Assembly (NCBI GenBank): GCA_036971475.1
Contig: JBAIZL010000006.1
Location: 88,855,546-88,919,545, forward strand
Length of the DNA: 64,000 bases
Reading direction: 5' to 3'
DNA from: Prosapia bicincta
Taxonomy: Eukaryota > Arthropoda > Insecta > Hemiptera > Cercopidae
Below are positions 15,001-27,569 of the stretch, in pieces (position 1 is the stretch's first letter; every line of letters starts with the position of its first letter). The notes beneath the pieces were generated by a model. The model was not told the origin of the DNA. It did not search any database and saw only the letters and a program-made list of their open reading frames with translations. A program made the translations under genes and the position numbers.

Positions 15001-18000
15001 TAGTTTACGTTTAGAGAAAACATAATAGTTAAAAGCATTTTAGCTAGGAGGATAGTACGACTGTCTTAGGCTATATACTCACTACTATTAGTTTGGTTCA
15101 ACACAACTGGAACCTTAGTTTACGTTTAGAGAAAACATAATAGTTAAAAGCATTTTAGCTAGGAGGATAGTACGACTGTCTTAGGCTATATATTCACTAC
15201 TATTAGTTTGGTTCAACACAACTGGAACCTTAGTTTACGTTTAGAGAAAACATAATAGTTAAAAGCATTTTAGCTAGGAGGATAGTACGACTGTCTTAGG
15301 CTATATATTCACTACTATTAGTTTGGTTCAACATAACTGGAACCTTAGTTTACGTTTAGAGAAAACATAATAGTTAAAAGCATTTTAGCTAGGAGGATAG
15401 TACGACTGTCTTAGGCTATATACTCACTACTATTAGTTTAGTTCAACACAACTGGAACCTTAGTTTACGTTTAGAGAAAACATAATAGTTAAAAGCATTT
15501 TAGCTAGGAGGATAGTACGACTGTCTTAGGCTATATACTCACTACTATTAGTTTGGTTCAACACAACTGGAACCTTAGTTTACGTTTAGAGAAAACATAA
15601 TAGTTAAAAGCATTTTAGCTAGGAGGATAGTACGACTGTCTTAGGCTATATACTCACTACTATTAGTTTGGTTCAACACAACTGGAACCTTAGTTTACGT
15701 TTAGAGAAAACAAAATAGTTAAAAGCATTTTAGCTAGGAGGATAGTACGACTGTCTTAGGCTATATACTCACTACTATTAGTTTGGTTCAACACAACTGG
15801 AACCTTAGTTTACGTTTAGAGAAAACATAATAGTTAAAAGCATTTTACCTAGGAGGATAGTACGACTGTCTTAGGCTATATATTCACTACTATTAGTTTG
15901 GTTCAACACAACTGGAACCTTAGTTTACGTTTAGAGAAAACATAATAGTTAAAAGCATTTTACCTAGGAGGATAGTACGACTGTCTTAGGCTATATACTC
16001 ACTACTATTAGTTTGGTTCAACACAACTGGAACCTTAGTTTACGTTTAGAGAAAACATAATAGTTAAAAGCATTTTACCTAGGAGGATAGTACGACTGTC
16101 TTAGGCTATATACTCACTACTATTAGTTTGGTTCAACAGAACTGGAACCTGAGTTTACGTTTAGAGAAAACATAATAGTTAAAAGCATTTTACCTAGGAG
16201 GATAGTACGACTGTCTTAGGCTATATACTCACTACTATTAGTTTAGTTCAACACAACTGGAACCTTAGTTTACGTTTAGAGAAAACATAATAGTTAAAAG
16301 CATTTTAGCTAGGAGGATAGTACGACTGTCTTAGGCTATATACTCACTACTATTAGTTTGGTTCAACATAACTGGAACCTTAGTTTACGTTTAGAGAAAA
16401 CATAATAGTTAAAAGCATTTTAGCTAGGAGGATAGTACGACTGTCTTAGGCTATATACTCACTACTATTAGTTTGGTTCAACACAACTGGAACCTTAGTT
16501 TACGTTTAGAGAAAACATAATAGTTAAAAGCATTTTAACTAGGAGGATAGTACGACTGTCTTAGGCTATATACTCACTACTATTAGTTTGGTTCAACACA
16601 ACTGGAACCTTAGTTTACGTTTAGAGAAAACATAATAGTTAAAAGCATTTTAACTAGGAGGATAGTACGACTGTCTTAGGCTATATACTCACTACTATTA
16701 GTTTGGTTCAACACAACTGGAACCTTAGTTTACGTTTAGAGAAAACATAATAGTTAAAAGCATTTTAACTAGGAGGATAGTACGACTGTCTTAGGCTATA
16801 TACTCACTACTATTAGTTTGGTTCAACACAACTGGAACCTTAGTTTACGTTTAGAGAAAACATAATAGTTAAAAGCATTTTAGCTAGGAGGATAGTACGA
16901 CTGTCTTAGGCTATATACTCACTACTATTAGTTTGGTTCAACACAACTGGAACCTTAGTTTACGTTTAGAGAAAACATAATAGTTAAAAGCATTTTAGCT
17001 AGGAGGATAGTACGACTGTCTTAGGCTATATACTCACTACTATTAGTTTGGTTCAACACAAACTGGAACCTTAGTTTACGTTTAGAGTAAACAAAATAGT
17101 TAAAAGCATTTTACCTAGGAGGATAGTACGACTGTCTTAGGCTATATACTCACTACTATTAGTTTGGTTCAACACAACTGGAACCTTAGTTTACGTTTAG
17201 AGAAAACATAATAGTTAAAAGCATTTTAGCTAGGAGGATAGTACGACTGTCTTAGGCTATATACTCACTACTATTAGTTTAGTTCAACACAACTGGAACC
17301 TTAGTTTACGTTTAGAGAAAACATAATAGTTAAAAGCATTTTAGCTAGGAGGATAGTACGACTGTCTTAGGCTATATACTCACTACTATTAGTTTGGTTC
17401 AACACAACTGGAACCTTAGTTTACGTTTAGAGAAAACATAATAGTTAAAAGCATTTTAGCTAGGAGGATAGTACGACTGTCTTAGGCTATATACTCACTA
17501 CTATTAGTTTGGTTCAACACAACTGGAACCTTAGTTTACGTTTAGAGAAAACATAATAGTTAAAAGCATTTTAGCTAGGAGGATAGTACGACTGTCTTAG
17601 GCTATATATTCACTACTATTAGTTTGGTTCAACACAACTGGAACCTTAGTTTACGTTTAGAGAAAACATAATAGTTAAAAGCATTTTAGCTAGGAGGATA
17701 GTACGACTGTCTTAGGCTATATATTCACTACTATTAGTTTGGTTCAACATAACTGGAACCTTAGTTTACGTTTAGAGAAAACATAATAGTTAAAAGCATT
17801 TTAGCTAGGAGGATAGTACGACTGTCTTAGGCTATATACTCACTACTATTAGTTTAGTTCAACACAACTGGAACCTTAGTTTACGTTTAGAGAAAACATA
17901 ATAGTTAAAAGCATTTTAGCTAGGAGGATAGTACGACTGTCTTAGGCTATATACTCACTACTATTAGTTTGGTTCAACACAACTGGAACCTTAGTTTACG

Positions 18001-21000
18001 TTTAGAGAAAACATAATAGTTAAAAGCATTTTAGCTAGGAGGATAGTACGACTGTCTTAGGCTATATACTCACTACTATTAGTTTGGTTCAACACAACTG
18101 GAACCTTAGTTTACGTTTAGAGAAAACAAAATAGTTAAAAGCATTTTAGCTAGGAGGATAGTACGACTGTCTTAGGCTATATACTCACTACTATTAGTTT
18201 GGTTCAACACAACTGGAACCTTAGTTTACGTTTAGAGAAAACATAATAGTTAAAAGCATTTTACCTAGGAGGATAGTACGACTGTCTTAGGCTATATATT
18301 CACTACTATTAGTTTGGTTCAACACAACTGGAACCTTAGTTTACGTTTAGAGAAAACATAATAGTTAAAAGCATTTTACCTAGGAGGATAGTACGACTGT
18401 CTTAGGCTATATACTCACTACTATTAGTTTGGTTCAACACAACTGGAACCTTAGTTTACGTTTAGAGAAAACATAATAGTTAAAAGCATTTTACCTAGGA
18501 GGATAGTACGACTGTCTTAGGCTATATACTCACTACTATTAGTTTGGTTCAACACAACTGGAACCTTAGTTTACGTTTAGAGAAAACATAATAGTTAAAA
18601 GCATTTTAACTAGGAGGATAGTACGACTGTCTTAGGCTATATACTCACTACTATTAGTTTGGTTCAACACAACTGGAACCTTAGTTTACGTTTAGAGAAA
18701 ACATAATAGTTAAAAGCATTTTAGCTAGGAGGATAGTACGACTGTCTTAGGCTATATACTCACTACTATTAGTTTGGTTCAACACAACTGGAACCTTAGT
18801 TTACGTTTAGAGAAAACATAATAGTTAAAAGCATTTTAGCTAGGAGGATAGTACGACTGTCTTAGGCTATATACTCACTACTATTAGTTTGGTTCAACAC
18901 AAACTGGAACCTTAGTTTACGTTTAGAGTAAACAAAATAGTTAAAAGCATTTTACCTAGGAGGATAGTACGACTGTCTTAGGCTATATACTCACTACTAT
19001 TAGTTTGGTTCAACACAACTGGAACCTTAGTTTACGTTTAGAGAAAACATAATAGTTAAAAGCATTTTAGCTAGGAGGATAGTACGACTGTCTTAGGCTA
19101 TATACTCACTACTATTAGTTTGGTTCAACACAACTGGAACCTTAGTTTACGTTTAGAGAAAACATAATAGTTAAAAGCATTTTAGCTAGGAGGATAGTAC
19201 GACTGTCTTAGGCTATATACTCACTACTATTAGTTTGGTTCAACATAACTGGAACCTTAGTTTACGTTTAGAGAAAACATAATAGTTAAAAGCATTTTAG
19301 CTAGGAGGATAGTACGACTGTCTTAGGCTATATACTCACTACTATTAGTTTGGTTCAACACAACTGGAACCTTAGTTTACGTTTAGAGAAAACATAATAG
19401 TTAAAAGCATTTTAGCTAGGAGGATAGTACGACTGTCTTAGGCTATATACTCACTACTATTAGTTTGGTTCAACACAACTGGAACCTTAGTTTACGTTTA
19501 GAGAAAACATAATAGTTAAAAGCATTTTAGCTAGGAGGATAGTACGACTGTCTTAGGCTATATACTCACTACTATTAGTTTGGTTCAACACAACTGGAAC
19601 CTTAGTTTACGTTTAGAGAAAACATAATAGTTAAAAGCATTTTAGCTAGGAGGATAGTACGACTGTCTTAGGCTATATACTCACTACTATTAGTTTGGTT
19701 CAACACAAACTGGAACCTTAGTTTACGTTTAGAGAAAACATAATAGTTAAAAGCATTTTAGCTAGGAGGATAGTACGACTGTCTTAGGCTATATACTCAC
19801 TACTATTAGTTTGGTTCAACACAACTGGAACCTTAGTTTACGTTTAGAGAAAACATAATAGTTAAAAGCATTTTAGCTAGGAGGATAGTACGACTGTCTT
19901 AGGCTATATACTCACTACTATTAGTTTGGTTCAACACAACTGGAACCTTAGTTTACGTTTAGAGAAAACATAATAGTTAAAAGCATTTTAGCTAGGAGGA
20001 TAGTACGACTGTCTTAGGCTATATACTCACTACTATTAGTTTGGTTCAACACAACTGGAACCTTAGTTTACGTTTAGAGAAAACATAATAGTTAAAAGCA
20101 TTTTAGCTAGGAGGATAGTACGACTGTCTTAGGCTATATACTCACTACTATTAGTTTGGTTCAACACAAACTGGAACCTTAGTTTACGTTTAGAGTAAAC
20201 AAAATAGTTAAAAGCATTTTAGCTAGGAGGATAGTACGACTGTCTTAGGCTATATACTCACTACTATTAGTTTGGTTCAACACAACTGGAACCTTAGTTT
20301 ACGTTTAGAGAAAACATAATAGTTAAAAGCATTTTAGCTAGGAGGATAGTACGACTGTCTTAGGCTATATATTCACTACTATTAGTTTGGTTCAACACAA
20401 CTGGAACCTTAGTTTACGTTTAGAGAAAACATAATAGTTAAAAGCATTTTAGCTAGGAGGATAGTACGACTGTCTTAGGCTATATACTCACTACTATTAG
20501 TTTGGTTCAACACAACTGGAACCTTAGTTTACGTTTAGAGAAAACATAATAGTTAAAAGCATTTTAGCTAGGAGGATAGTACGACTGTCTTAGGCTATAT
20601 ACTCACTACTATTAGTTTGGTTCAACACAACTGGAACCTTAGTTTACGTTTAGAGAAAACATAATAGTTAAAAGCATTTTAGCTAGGAGGATAGTACGAC
20701 TGTCTTAGGCTATATACTCACTACTATTAGTTTGGTTCAACACAACTGGAACCTTAGTTTACGTTTAGAGAAAACATAATAGTTAAAAGCATTTTAGCTA
20801 GGAGGATAGTACGACTGTCTTAGGCTATATACTCACTACTATTAGTTTGGTTCAACACAAACTGGAACCTTAGTTTACGTTTAGAGTAAACAAAATAGTT
20901 AAAAGCATTTTAGCTAGGAGGATAGTACGACTGTCTTAGGCTATATACTCACTACTATTAGTTTGGTTCAACACAACTGGAACCTTAGTTTACGTTTAGA

Positions 21001-21312
21001 GAAAACATAATAGTTAAAAGCATTTTAGCTAGGAGGATAGTACGACTGTCTTAGGCTATATATTCACTACTATTAGTTTGGTTCAACACAACTGGAACCT
21101 TAGTTTACGTTTAGAGAAAACATAATAGTTAAAAGCATTTTAGCTAGGAGGATAGTACGACTGTCTTAGGCTATATACTCACTACTATTAGTTTGGTTCA
21201 ACACAACTGGAACCTTAGTTTACGTTTAGAGAAAACATAATAGTTAAAAGCATTTTAGCTAGGAGGATAGTACGACTGTCTTAGGCTATATACTCACTAC
21301 TATTAGTTTGGT
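1..21312. repeat. 115-bp satellite array, 185.3 copies
   Basis: The unit starts at TTAGGCTATATACTCAC and recurs exactly every 115 bp. 185 units of 115, five 1-bp insertions and a 32-bp partial unit add up to 21,312, where homology stops after AGTTTGGT. The left end is cut by the window. Units are near identical. Recurrent variants are CTCAC/TTCAC, CACAAC/CATAAC, CATAATAG/CAAAATAG and TAGCTAGG/TACCTAGG/TAACTAGG. TTCAC usually travels with CATAAC, so two main unit haplotypes are intermixed. No unit is inverted. No frame of 60 codons or more is open on either strand, so the array is non-coding. The unit carries a weak dyad (GGTTC and GAACC ten bases apart). A centromeric or heterochromatic role is possible, but nothing in the sequence shows it. 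Confidence 0.97.
17050..21312. repeat. Higher-order structure at right edge of 115-bp satellite
   Basis: Four units share an extra A (CACAAACTGG) together with GAGTAAAC instead of GAGAAAAC. The AAACTGG string starts at 17,060, 18,901, 20,168 and 20,859, so spacings are 16, 11 and 6 units. A fifth unit, at about 19,708, has the extra A but keeps GAGAAAAC. Blocks between the markers match in unit order. For example TTTAGTTCA at 14,865 and 15,440 maps to 17,281 and 17,856, and a run of TTACCTAGG units at 15,845, 15,960 and 16,075 maps to 18,261, 18,376 and 18,491, all with the same offset of 2,416. After both 20,168 and 20,859 a TTCAC unit follows at the same distance of 203 bp. This shows block duplication of many units at once. 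Confidence 0.85.
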
Positions 21313-23117
21313 GTTTAGTTTATCTAACATCCTATGGTTTTAAAACAATGAAGTTAGATATGTTGATAGCGTCTAACCCCTACATGTTCACTAATTACAT
21401 GATTATAATGGCCCTAAGTTAATTTACTTACTTTAGTATATATGTATGTATATATATATAGTTTACATGTTTATTTATTTTAAAACGCATACTACCGTAT
21501 TTAATTAAATACATTGAGAACAATGCATAGCCAATGGTTGATGTGCTTTTAATTAAATGAGGGAATAAATTTCGAAATACTAAAAAAATTAAAAACAAGT
21601 AAATAATATAACTTCAGATAAATAATAAGCATTGCTATAGCTAGATTATTTAGCTTATCTTCTTAACTTCATCTTTATAAAGCTAATGTTTGTGGAATGA
21701 ATTAAACTGTTGATGGGTTACATAAAAAGTTAATCAAATTCTTTGTGAAAAGTAGTTGTGAGTAGATTAGTCTAGTTTGAACAGATTTCCATAAAAGACG
21801 CCATAAAAGTAATTGTTTAAAATAAACTATATAGTCTGTTGTAAATAATTTCATACTGTGTTACTTAGTTGTCAAGCTTAAGGATTGTGCAATGACCGTA
21901 TGATTTTATGGATTTACAAAAGCACAGGGTTTTAAAGCGCGTTTTTTAAATTTAAATAGTTACAGTTTGTGAGATAAATCGCGACAAGTTAATCAACAGA
22001 AGGGAGTGATTCTGTTGATGACGTAGGCCTACTTTGAGAATCAATACCATTCATTGTTTCGATAAGTAGAAGCTTCGTCTATTTTATAGTTTTCGTTGCT
22101 TTCTCTTCACATTCAGATTTCTCTTTTTTTCTCATTCATTTTTCTGTTTATATTACTAACACAATTTTCATGACCATTCAGACAATGTTGAATATTGACT
22201 TAGAACTACATTTTACAACATTCTAAATTTTAAATGGCAAGTACATATACTTTGAAAATAATATTTTTAATTTAAAATTGTGTGAAAATCTCCTTTAATT
22301 TCTTTGTTGAGACTAAAGTTTTGTATTTTATTAGATAATGACACATTAAACATTCAACCCAGTTCTAAGCCTTTCACGCCGTTGTGTTCTCAATGAAATC
22401 GGTTTATTGATCGTAAAACTGTAACAAATGATCGAGCAGCGAGCGAACCTTGTGTGGAGACGGGCCTTCGATGTCAACGCGCGATCATTACCCGCTCATA
22501 AACCATATTTTTTACGAGTCTAAATATTTAGCTCACAGTTAATGCATTAGCAATTACAGACATTATGTATTATTGGTTATAAAATAAATAACGTCCGAAG
22601 CAAAAGTACGTAAATAGAATTAGAAGAGTTAATAACAAGTAAAAACAGCGGAAAATGTTATGGCATTAAATCCTGATGAAATAATACAGTTTACGAGATA
22701 AGTACAATTGCGAAGAGCAGAGAACGTTTTTATTGGGGGAGACAACAGTTGTTTGCCAACGATTACAACGCAAAGTCAGTTGAGACGTTATTGCTACGAA
22801 AAGTGTTTTGCAATAGTGTTTTCGATTTAAACCTTCTTTCAAATATACTTTGTGATAACGTATAAGGCAAAAAATGAATCGATTGTTTACAGTAGAAACC
22901 ATCTACTAGAATATACTAAATTTTAATGTTTAACTGAGATAATTAAGTTCACCATTGTCACAGATGGAGAATTGTAAATCTAAACAGAACTAAACTGGTT
23001 TTGGGAAAAGTTTTGGTATCCACGAAATAGATTTCTCCTCTGCGTTAGACCTGCTCTATTCTGACTTCTCTCTGCCTTCTCTTTAATCAGCTGAAGAAGA
23101 CACGACAGTGAAAAATT
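21313..23117. other. Unique AT-rich intergenic DNA
   Basis: No gene, RNA or mobile element is recognisable. Short frames here have no family features. A short (TA)n-like stretch lies near 21,440-21,461, and a GC-richer island at 22,375-22,505 is listed separately. Confidence 0.6.
22375..22505. promoter_or_regulatory. GC-richer non-repeat island, possible conserved element
   Basis: This stretch is clearly richer in G, C and CpG than its AT-rich surroundings. It includes GATCGAGCAGCGAGCG and CAACGCGCGATCATTACC. It is not repetitive within the window and shows no open frame. Calling it regulatory is inference from composition only. Confidence 0.25.
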
Positions 23118-24413
23118 GTCTTGAGTGAGGTGGGTGGATGTAATGTGTTGTGTGAAGAATGTGGCGGGGTATGGCGTAACAAGATGTAAGTGAGATAGTG
23201 AGTTGAACATAGTGCGGTATTGTGTGGAGATGTGAGGGGTTGTGTATTGGATGTAGAAATGTGTGACTCAACAAAATTTGAGAGAGATAGTGAGTGGAAT
23301 GTAGTGATGTGATATGTAGCAATGTGAGTGGTTGTGTGTTGGATCTGGAGATGTGTGACAACAACACTTGATTTAGATAGTGTGTGGAATGTAGTGATGT
23401 GATGTGTAGCGATGTGATGTGTAGCGATGTGAGAGTTTGTGTGTTGGATGTTGAGATGTGTGACAACAACACTTGATTTAGATAGTGTGTGGAATGTAGT
23501 GATGTGATGTGTAGCGATGTGAGAGTTTGTGTGTTGGATGTTCAGATGTGTGATAACAATATTTAAGTGAGATAATGAGTTGACTATAGTGAGGTGATGA
23601 ACAGAGATGTAAGGAGCTGTTTGTTGGATCTGGAGATGTGTGACAACAACACTTGATTTAGATAGTGTGTGGAATGTAGTGATGTGATGTGTAGCGATGT
23701 GATGTGTAGCGATGTGATGTGTAGCGATGTGAGAGTTTGTGTGTTGGATGTTGAGATGTGTGACAACAACACTTGATTTAGATAGTGTGTGGAATGTAGT
23801 GATGTGATGTGTAGCGATGTGAGAGTTTGTGTGTTGGATGTTGAGATGTGTGATAACAATATTTAAGTGAGATAATGAGTTGACTATAGTGAGGTGATGA
23901 ACAGAGATGTAAGGAGCTGTTTGTTGGATCTGGAGATGTGTGACAACAACACTTGATTTAGATAGTGTGTGGAATGTAGTGATGTGATGTGTAGCGATGT
24001 GAGAGTTTGTGTGTTGGATGTTGAGATGTGTGATAACAATATTTAAGTGAGATAATGAGTTGACTATAGTGAGGTGATGAACAGAGATGTAAGGAGCTGT
24101 TTGTTGGATCTGGAGATGTGTGACAACAACACTTGATTTAGATAGTGTGTGGAATGTAGTGATGTGATGTGTAGCGATGTGAGAGTTTGTGTGTTGGATG
24201 TTGAGATGTGTGATAACAATATTTAAGTGAGATAATGAGTTGACTATAGTGAGGTGATGAACAGAGATGTAAGGAGCTGTTTGTTGGATCTGGAGATGTG
24301 TGACAACAACACTTGATTTAGATAGTGTGTGGAATGTAGTGATGTGATGTGTAGCGATGTGAGAGTTTGTGTGTTGGATGTTGAGATGTGTGATAACAAT
24401 ATTTGAGTGACCT
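23118..24413. repeat. Nested minisatellite: 15-bp, about 90-bp and 180-bp periods
   Basis: TGACAACAACACTTGATTTA recurs at 23,461, 23,641, 23,761, 23,941, 24,121 and 24,301, mostly 180 bp apart. TGTTGGAT marks half-units of about 90 bp (23,742, 23,832, 23,922). Inside them a 15-bp unit (GATGTGTAGCGATGT) is present once to three times, which explains steps such as the 120-bp interval. Copies decay toward 23,118. All periods are multiples of three, so a long minus-strand frame stays open (23,087-24,724). Its peptide is low-complexity and I do not regard it as a gene. Confidence 0.92.
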
Positions 24414-24417
24414 CGTA

Positions 24418-24931
24418 ACAGTGAGTAGCAGAGAGTAGCAGAAAGTAATAGTGAGTAGCAGAGGGTAACAGTGAGTAGCAGATAGTAACAGTGAGTAGCC
24501 GAGAGTAGCCGTGAATAACACTGAGTAGCAGTGAAAAACAGTGAGTAGCAGTGAATAGCAGCGAGTAACAGAGAGTAGCAGTGAGTTACAGTGAGTAGCA
24601 GTGAGTAACAGTGAGTAGCAGAGAACAAAAGTGAGTAGCATAGAGTAACAGTCAGTAGCAGTGAGTAACTGTGAGAAGCAGTGAGTAACAGTGAGTAGTA
24701 GTGAGTGGTAGTGAGTAACAGCAAGTAGCAGAGAGTAACTGTGAGTAGCAGTGAGTAACAGTGAGTAGCAGAGAATAACAGTGAGTAGCAGTTAGAAAGA
24801 GTGAGTAGCAGAGAACAAAAGTGAGTAACATAGAGTAACAGTCAGTAGCAGTGAGTAACAGTGAGTAGCAGTGAGTAACAGTGAATATCAGTGAGTAACA
24901 GTGAGTAGCAGTGAGTAACTGTGAGTAACTG
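24418..24931. repeat. 10-bp minisatellite (GTGAGTARCA)
   Basis: About 51 copies of a 10-bp unit alternate between GTGAGTAGCA and GTGAGTAACA, giving a 20-bp dimer, with scattered substitutions. It directly abuts the 180-bp array, whose last copy ends at ATTTGAGTGA. The (GTGAGTA)-rich sequence may have seeded from that GTGAG-containing edge, but this is inference. Confidence 0.92.
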
Positions 24932-25428
24932 TAGCACACTCGTTAAGTAAGGTGAATAAGAGCTCTAATCGATACTGTTTGATAAAAGTTTAACTTTCAC
25001 TTACTTAATATACGAGTACCTTCAGTCCTTTATAAGAATGAATGTTTTAACATTTACCACTTTGTCCAGAAAATTATTTCTTTGCTTAAAACAGCATTTT
25101 TATATTTGTGTAATACGTCTTCAGAAACGTATGGTTGAAATAATAATATTAATTGAAATTTCTCACAACTAATGCATGCACGAGTGCAATTTAGTCTTAT
25201 ATTTACTAACTAGCAATATGATACCGTTTTCAGGTTTTTAATCTGTCCAGGACATACACAGTTATTACTTAAAACTTGCTTCAAATCTTTAAGACATCGC
25301 TTTTCATCATTATGGATCAATTGTGTGATGTAATACATTAAGGTGCAAATTGCAAGTAAACCTAATATTTAAAAATTGTATTTTGTTTATAATTAATTAT
25401 TGTTAATCTTGTTTATACATATTAAAAC
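24932..25428. other. Unique AT-rich DNA, nothing recognised
   Basis: No open frame of note, no repeat and no RNA signature seen. Confidence 0.6.
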
Positions 25429-25475
25429 GTACACACACACACACAAACATACATGTGTGTGTATATATATATATG

Positions 25476-25517
<42 letters not shown>

Positions 25518-25545
25518 TATTTGGAAAAGAGAGAGAGAGAGTTTG
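25429..25545. repeat. Compound microsatellite (AC)n-(TA)n-(GT)n-(GA)n
   Basis: (AC)n from about 25,430, a short TA run near 25,462-25,474, (GT)n from about 25,477 to 25,511 and (GA)n near 25,527-25,541. The AC and GT runs are complementary and could fold on each other. Confidence 0.95.
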
Positions 25546-25639
25546 TTTAAAGTTGTCAGAATTCAAGTATAACACGTATTTTAGATAATATAATAACAAA
25601 TTTCATTCGTGTTTTTATTAAGTTCCAGCACAATTTATT

Positions 25640-25960
25640 TCCATATTAATATGAGTGCGTGTTGTAGTGGCTTGTCTATAATTTAGTTTCGCCTGATAGC
25701 GGATGCACGTCCGTTACTCTGTGAGTTACCGAGGTTTTAAGTCGAGCAATGGCTCGCAATTATCAGTGCTCATCATGTTTCTTAGAACCGTAAACAAAGG
25801 GCCTCGAGTGGAGACGAAGAACCTCCCATTGTTGCGTGTGTATGTGCAGGTGCTGGCTAAACACAACTGGTCGTAAAAACGTCCAGTACCAATATCCTTC
25901 GATATGAAGTGATAAAGCTGCGGCGAATGACTCAATGCCCAGCCTAATGCAATTGCAGTT
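25640..25960. promoter_or_regulatory. GC-richer island, possible conserved element
   Basis: Non-repetitive and of balanced composition inside AT-rich DNA. It holds CCATTGTTGC (SOX-like CCATTGT) and several CpG-containing words such as GCGGATGCACGTCCG. No open frame with protein-like composition. Regulatory function is inference. Confidence 0.25.
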
Positions 25961-26789
25961 GTTTTTGTTGGTTTATATATGTTACAATATTCTTACATTA
26001 GGTTATACGATATTTGAAACAATTGTTATAATAATATTATAATGGTGTCATTTATATTTTAACAGGTAATCAAAGTTTTGACAGAAACTGCTTTCCTTAG
26101 AAGTTCTATAAACACATTTAATATTTTCCCTCCGCTATATAACCTGAGTTTTTCCTAGGAGCATCTACGTGGTGCGTAAAATGTACAAGGTAAACAAACT
26201 ATCTTAACTGTCGTTTAATTAATTTTTATTTGAATATTAATCCTCTAATGAGATTCTAATTTATCGTAATTTGTTCGAAATGAGTTTTGAAAATATAGGC
26301 TTAGTATTTTATTTGTTTTCGCGTGTTTGATATAATCTAACTATATTCTCTTTGTAATTCCTATTCAAATATGTAAAAAAAGAAAGCTTAAAAGCAATAT
26401 CAAGTCATGAACTCTCGAATACCTCACTAAAGTATATCGATGTTTTCCAAATTCCGATGAATTTGAACCCTACTTTTACTTCCGAAACAACCAAAACGTT
26501 TCCAAGAAGGAACGCTTTCTTAAAATAAACAATGTGTCTGGAGCAATAAATTCTTTAACTTGATGCTCACGATATGGCACCCTTATAAGTAATAATAGCA
26601 ATGGTAATGTAAGGGTGAAAATTACAGGTTTTGCCTTATCAGGGTGAAACTTAATTCCAGTTGAACAAGTTAGAAAATGGTCCAGAAAATTAAATACAAT
26701 TTTCCTTTTTTTGTTTGCATTCGAGTAAAATTGTGTTAATATTCTAGTCAAACAATTTACCTTTTTGTGCCTTGGTGTTTGTTATGTGT

Positions 26790-26965
26790 CCAGAAAGTAC
26801 GTTGTATACACACAAAAAGGCCAAGTCATAGAGTGCTTGCGACGTACGGTAATCGTGCCGGCCTTGGTAAGGAGAGAGAAAGAGTTACTGTTTGACGTAA
26901 TCTGCTGAGCCTCAGCCAGAAAACTGCAATAGACTGGAACATTATTTTGTTGACATCCTTAATAC
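26790..26965. promoter_or_regulatory. GC-richer island, possible conserved element
   Basis: It contains GCGACGTACGGTAATCGTGC, TGACGTAA (CRE/ATF-like) and GCTGAGCCTCAGC, an imperfect palindrome. Unique in the window. Regulatory function is inference. Confidence 0.25.
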
Positions 26966-27569
26966 AGAGTGAAATGTAGATATGCCCAAGTGGGAGGATT
27001 TGTCACAGTATATCACAATATGCTCATAACAGTAACAGTTTGCAAACACAAAATATACATTTTATATAAGCAAATAAATAATTTCACAACACACATATAT
27101 GCTTATAATGCATATAAAGCTATATAAAGGAAATTATATGAACGTTACAAAGATGGAATATAAACTTCATTTAAGTAAAACGTAAACTTGCCACAAAACA
27201 TACAAAAAATATACACTTTTAGTGAAGACTTATTGACCAAAAACATCTGTCTATACGCTGTATACATGCAATCCATACATTTAATATCAGAAACAAGTAC
27301 TGTACTATCAATATTCAAAACATATAAACTATACATTGCACCAAGGAAAATACCCACTTAATATATACATAAACACCTCATTTACTCAAAATGTAAACTT
27401 CACATACACAATACGCCAATACCCCAAGGCCTAAACTTTCATTTTCAAAATACAAATACCTTTCGACATAACTTACTAGCACAACATAACGTTTCTTACG
27501 CAATATATAAAATGCGTCGGGAACTCAATACATATAAAGAAATGCCCAAGCATTTGTTCATAGTTTATC

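Larger units (their letters stand above)
25546..27569. other. Unique intergenic DNA with two GC-richer islands
   Basis: No supported gene. Short frames have no recognisable domain. The islands at 25,640-25,960 and 26,790-26,965 are listed separately; the rest is AT-rich and featureless. Confidence 0.55.

Noticed and set aside
1..21312. CRISPR-like array because of the regular spacing
   Set aside because: Units are contiguous with no unique spacers, and the setting is eukaryotic.
1..21312. Telomeric repeat because TTAGG and TTAGGC occur in each unit
   Set aside because: The word appears once per 115 bp and is not tandem, so it is not a telomere tract.
1..21312. Hammerhead ribozyme or CENP-B box inside the 115-bp satellite
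   Set aside because: A GAAAAC string is present but no CUGANGA box on either strand precedes it across a hairpin; no match to the CENP-B box pattern was found.
23087..24724. 545-codon minus-strand frame over the 180-bp and 10-bp arrays
   Set aside because: Unit lengths are multiples of three in the 180-bp array; the peptide is low-complexity (His, Thr, Ser, Leu, Tyr) and crosses two unrelated repeats.
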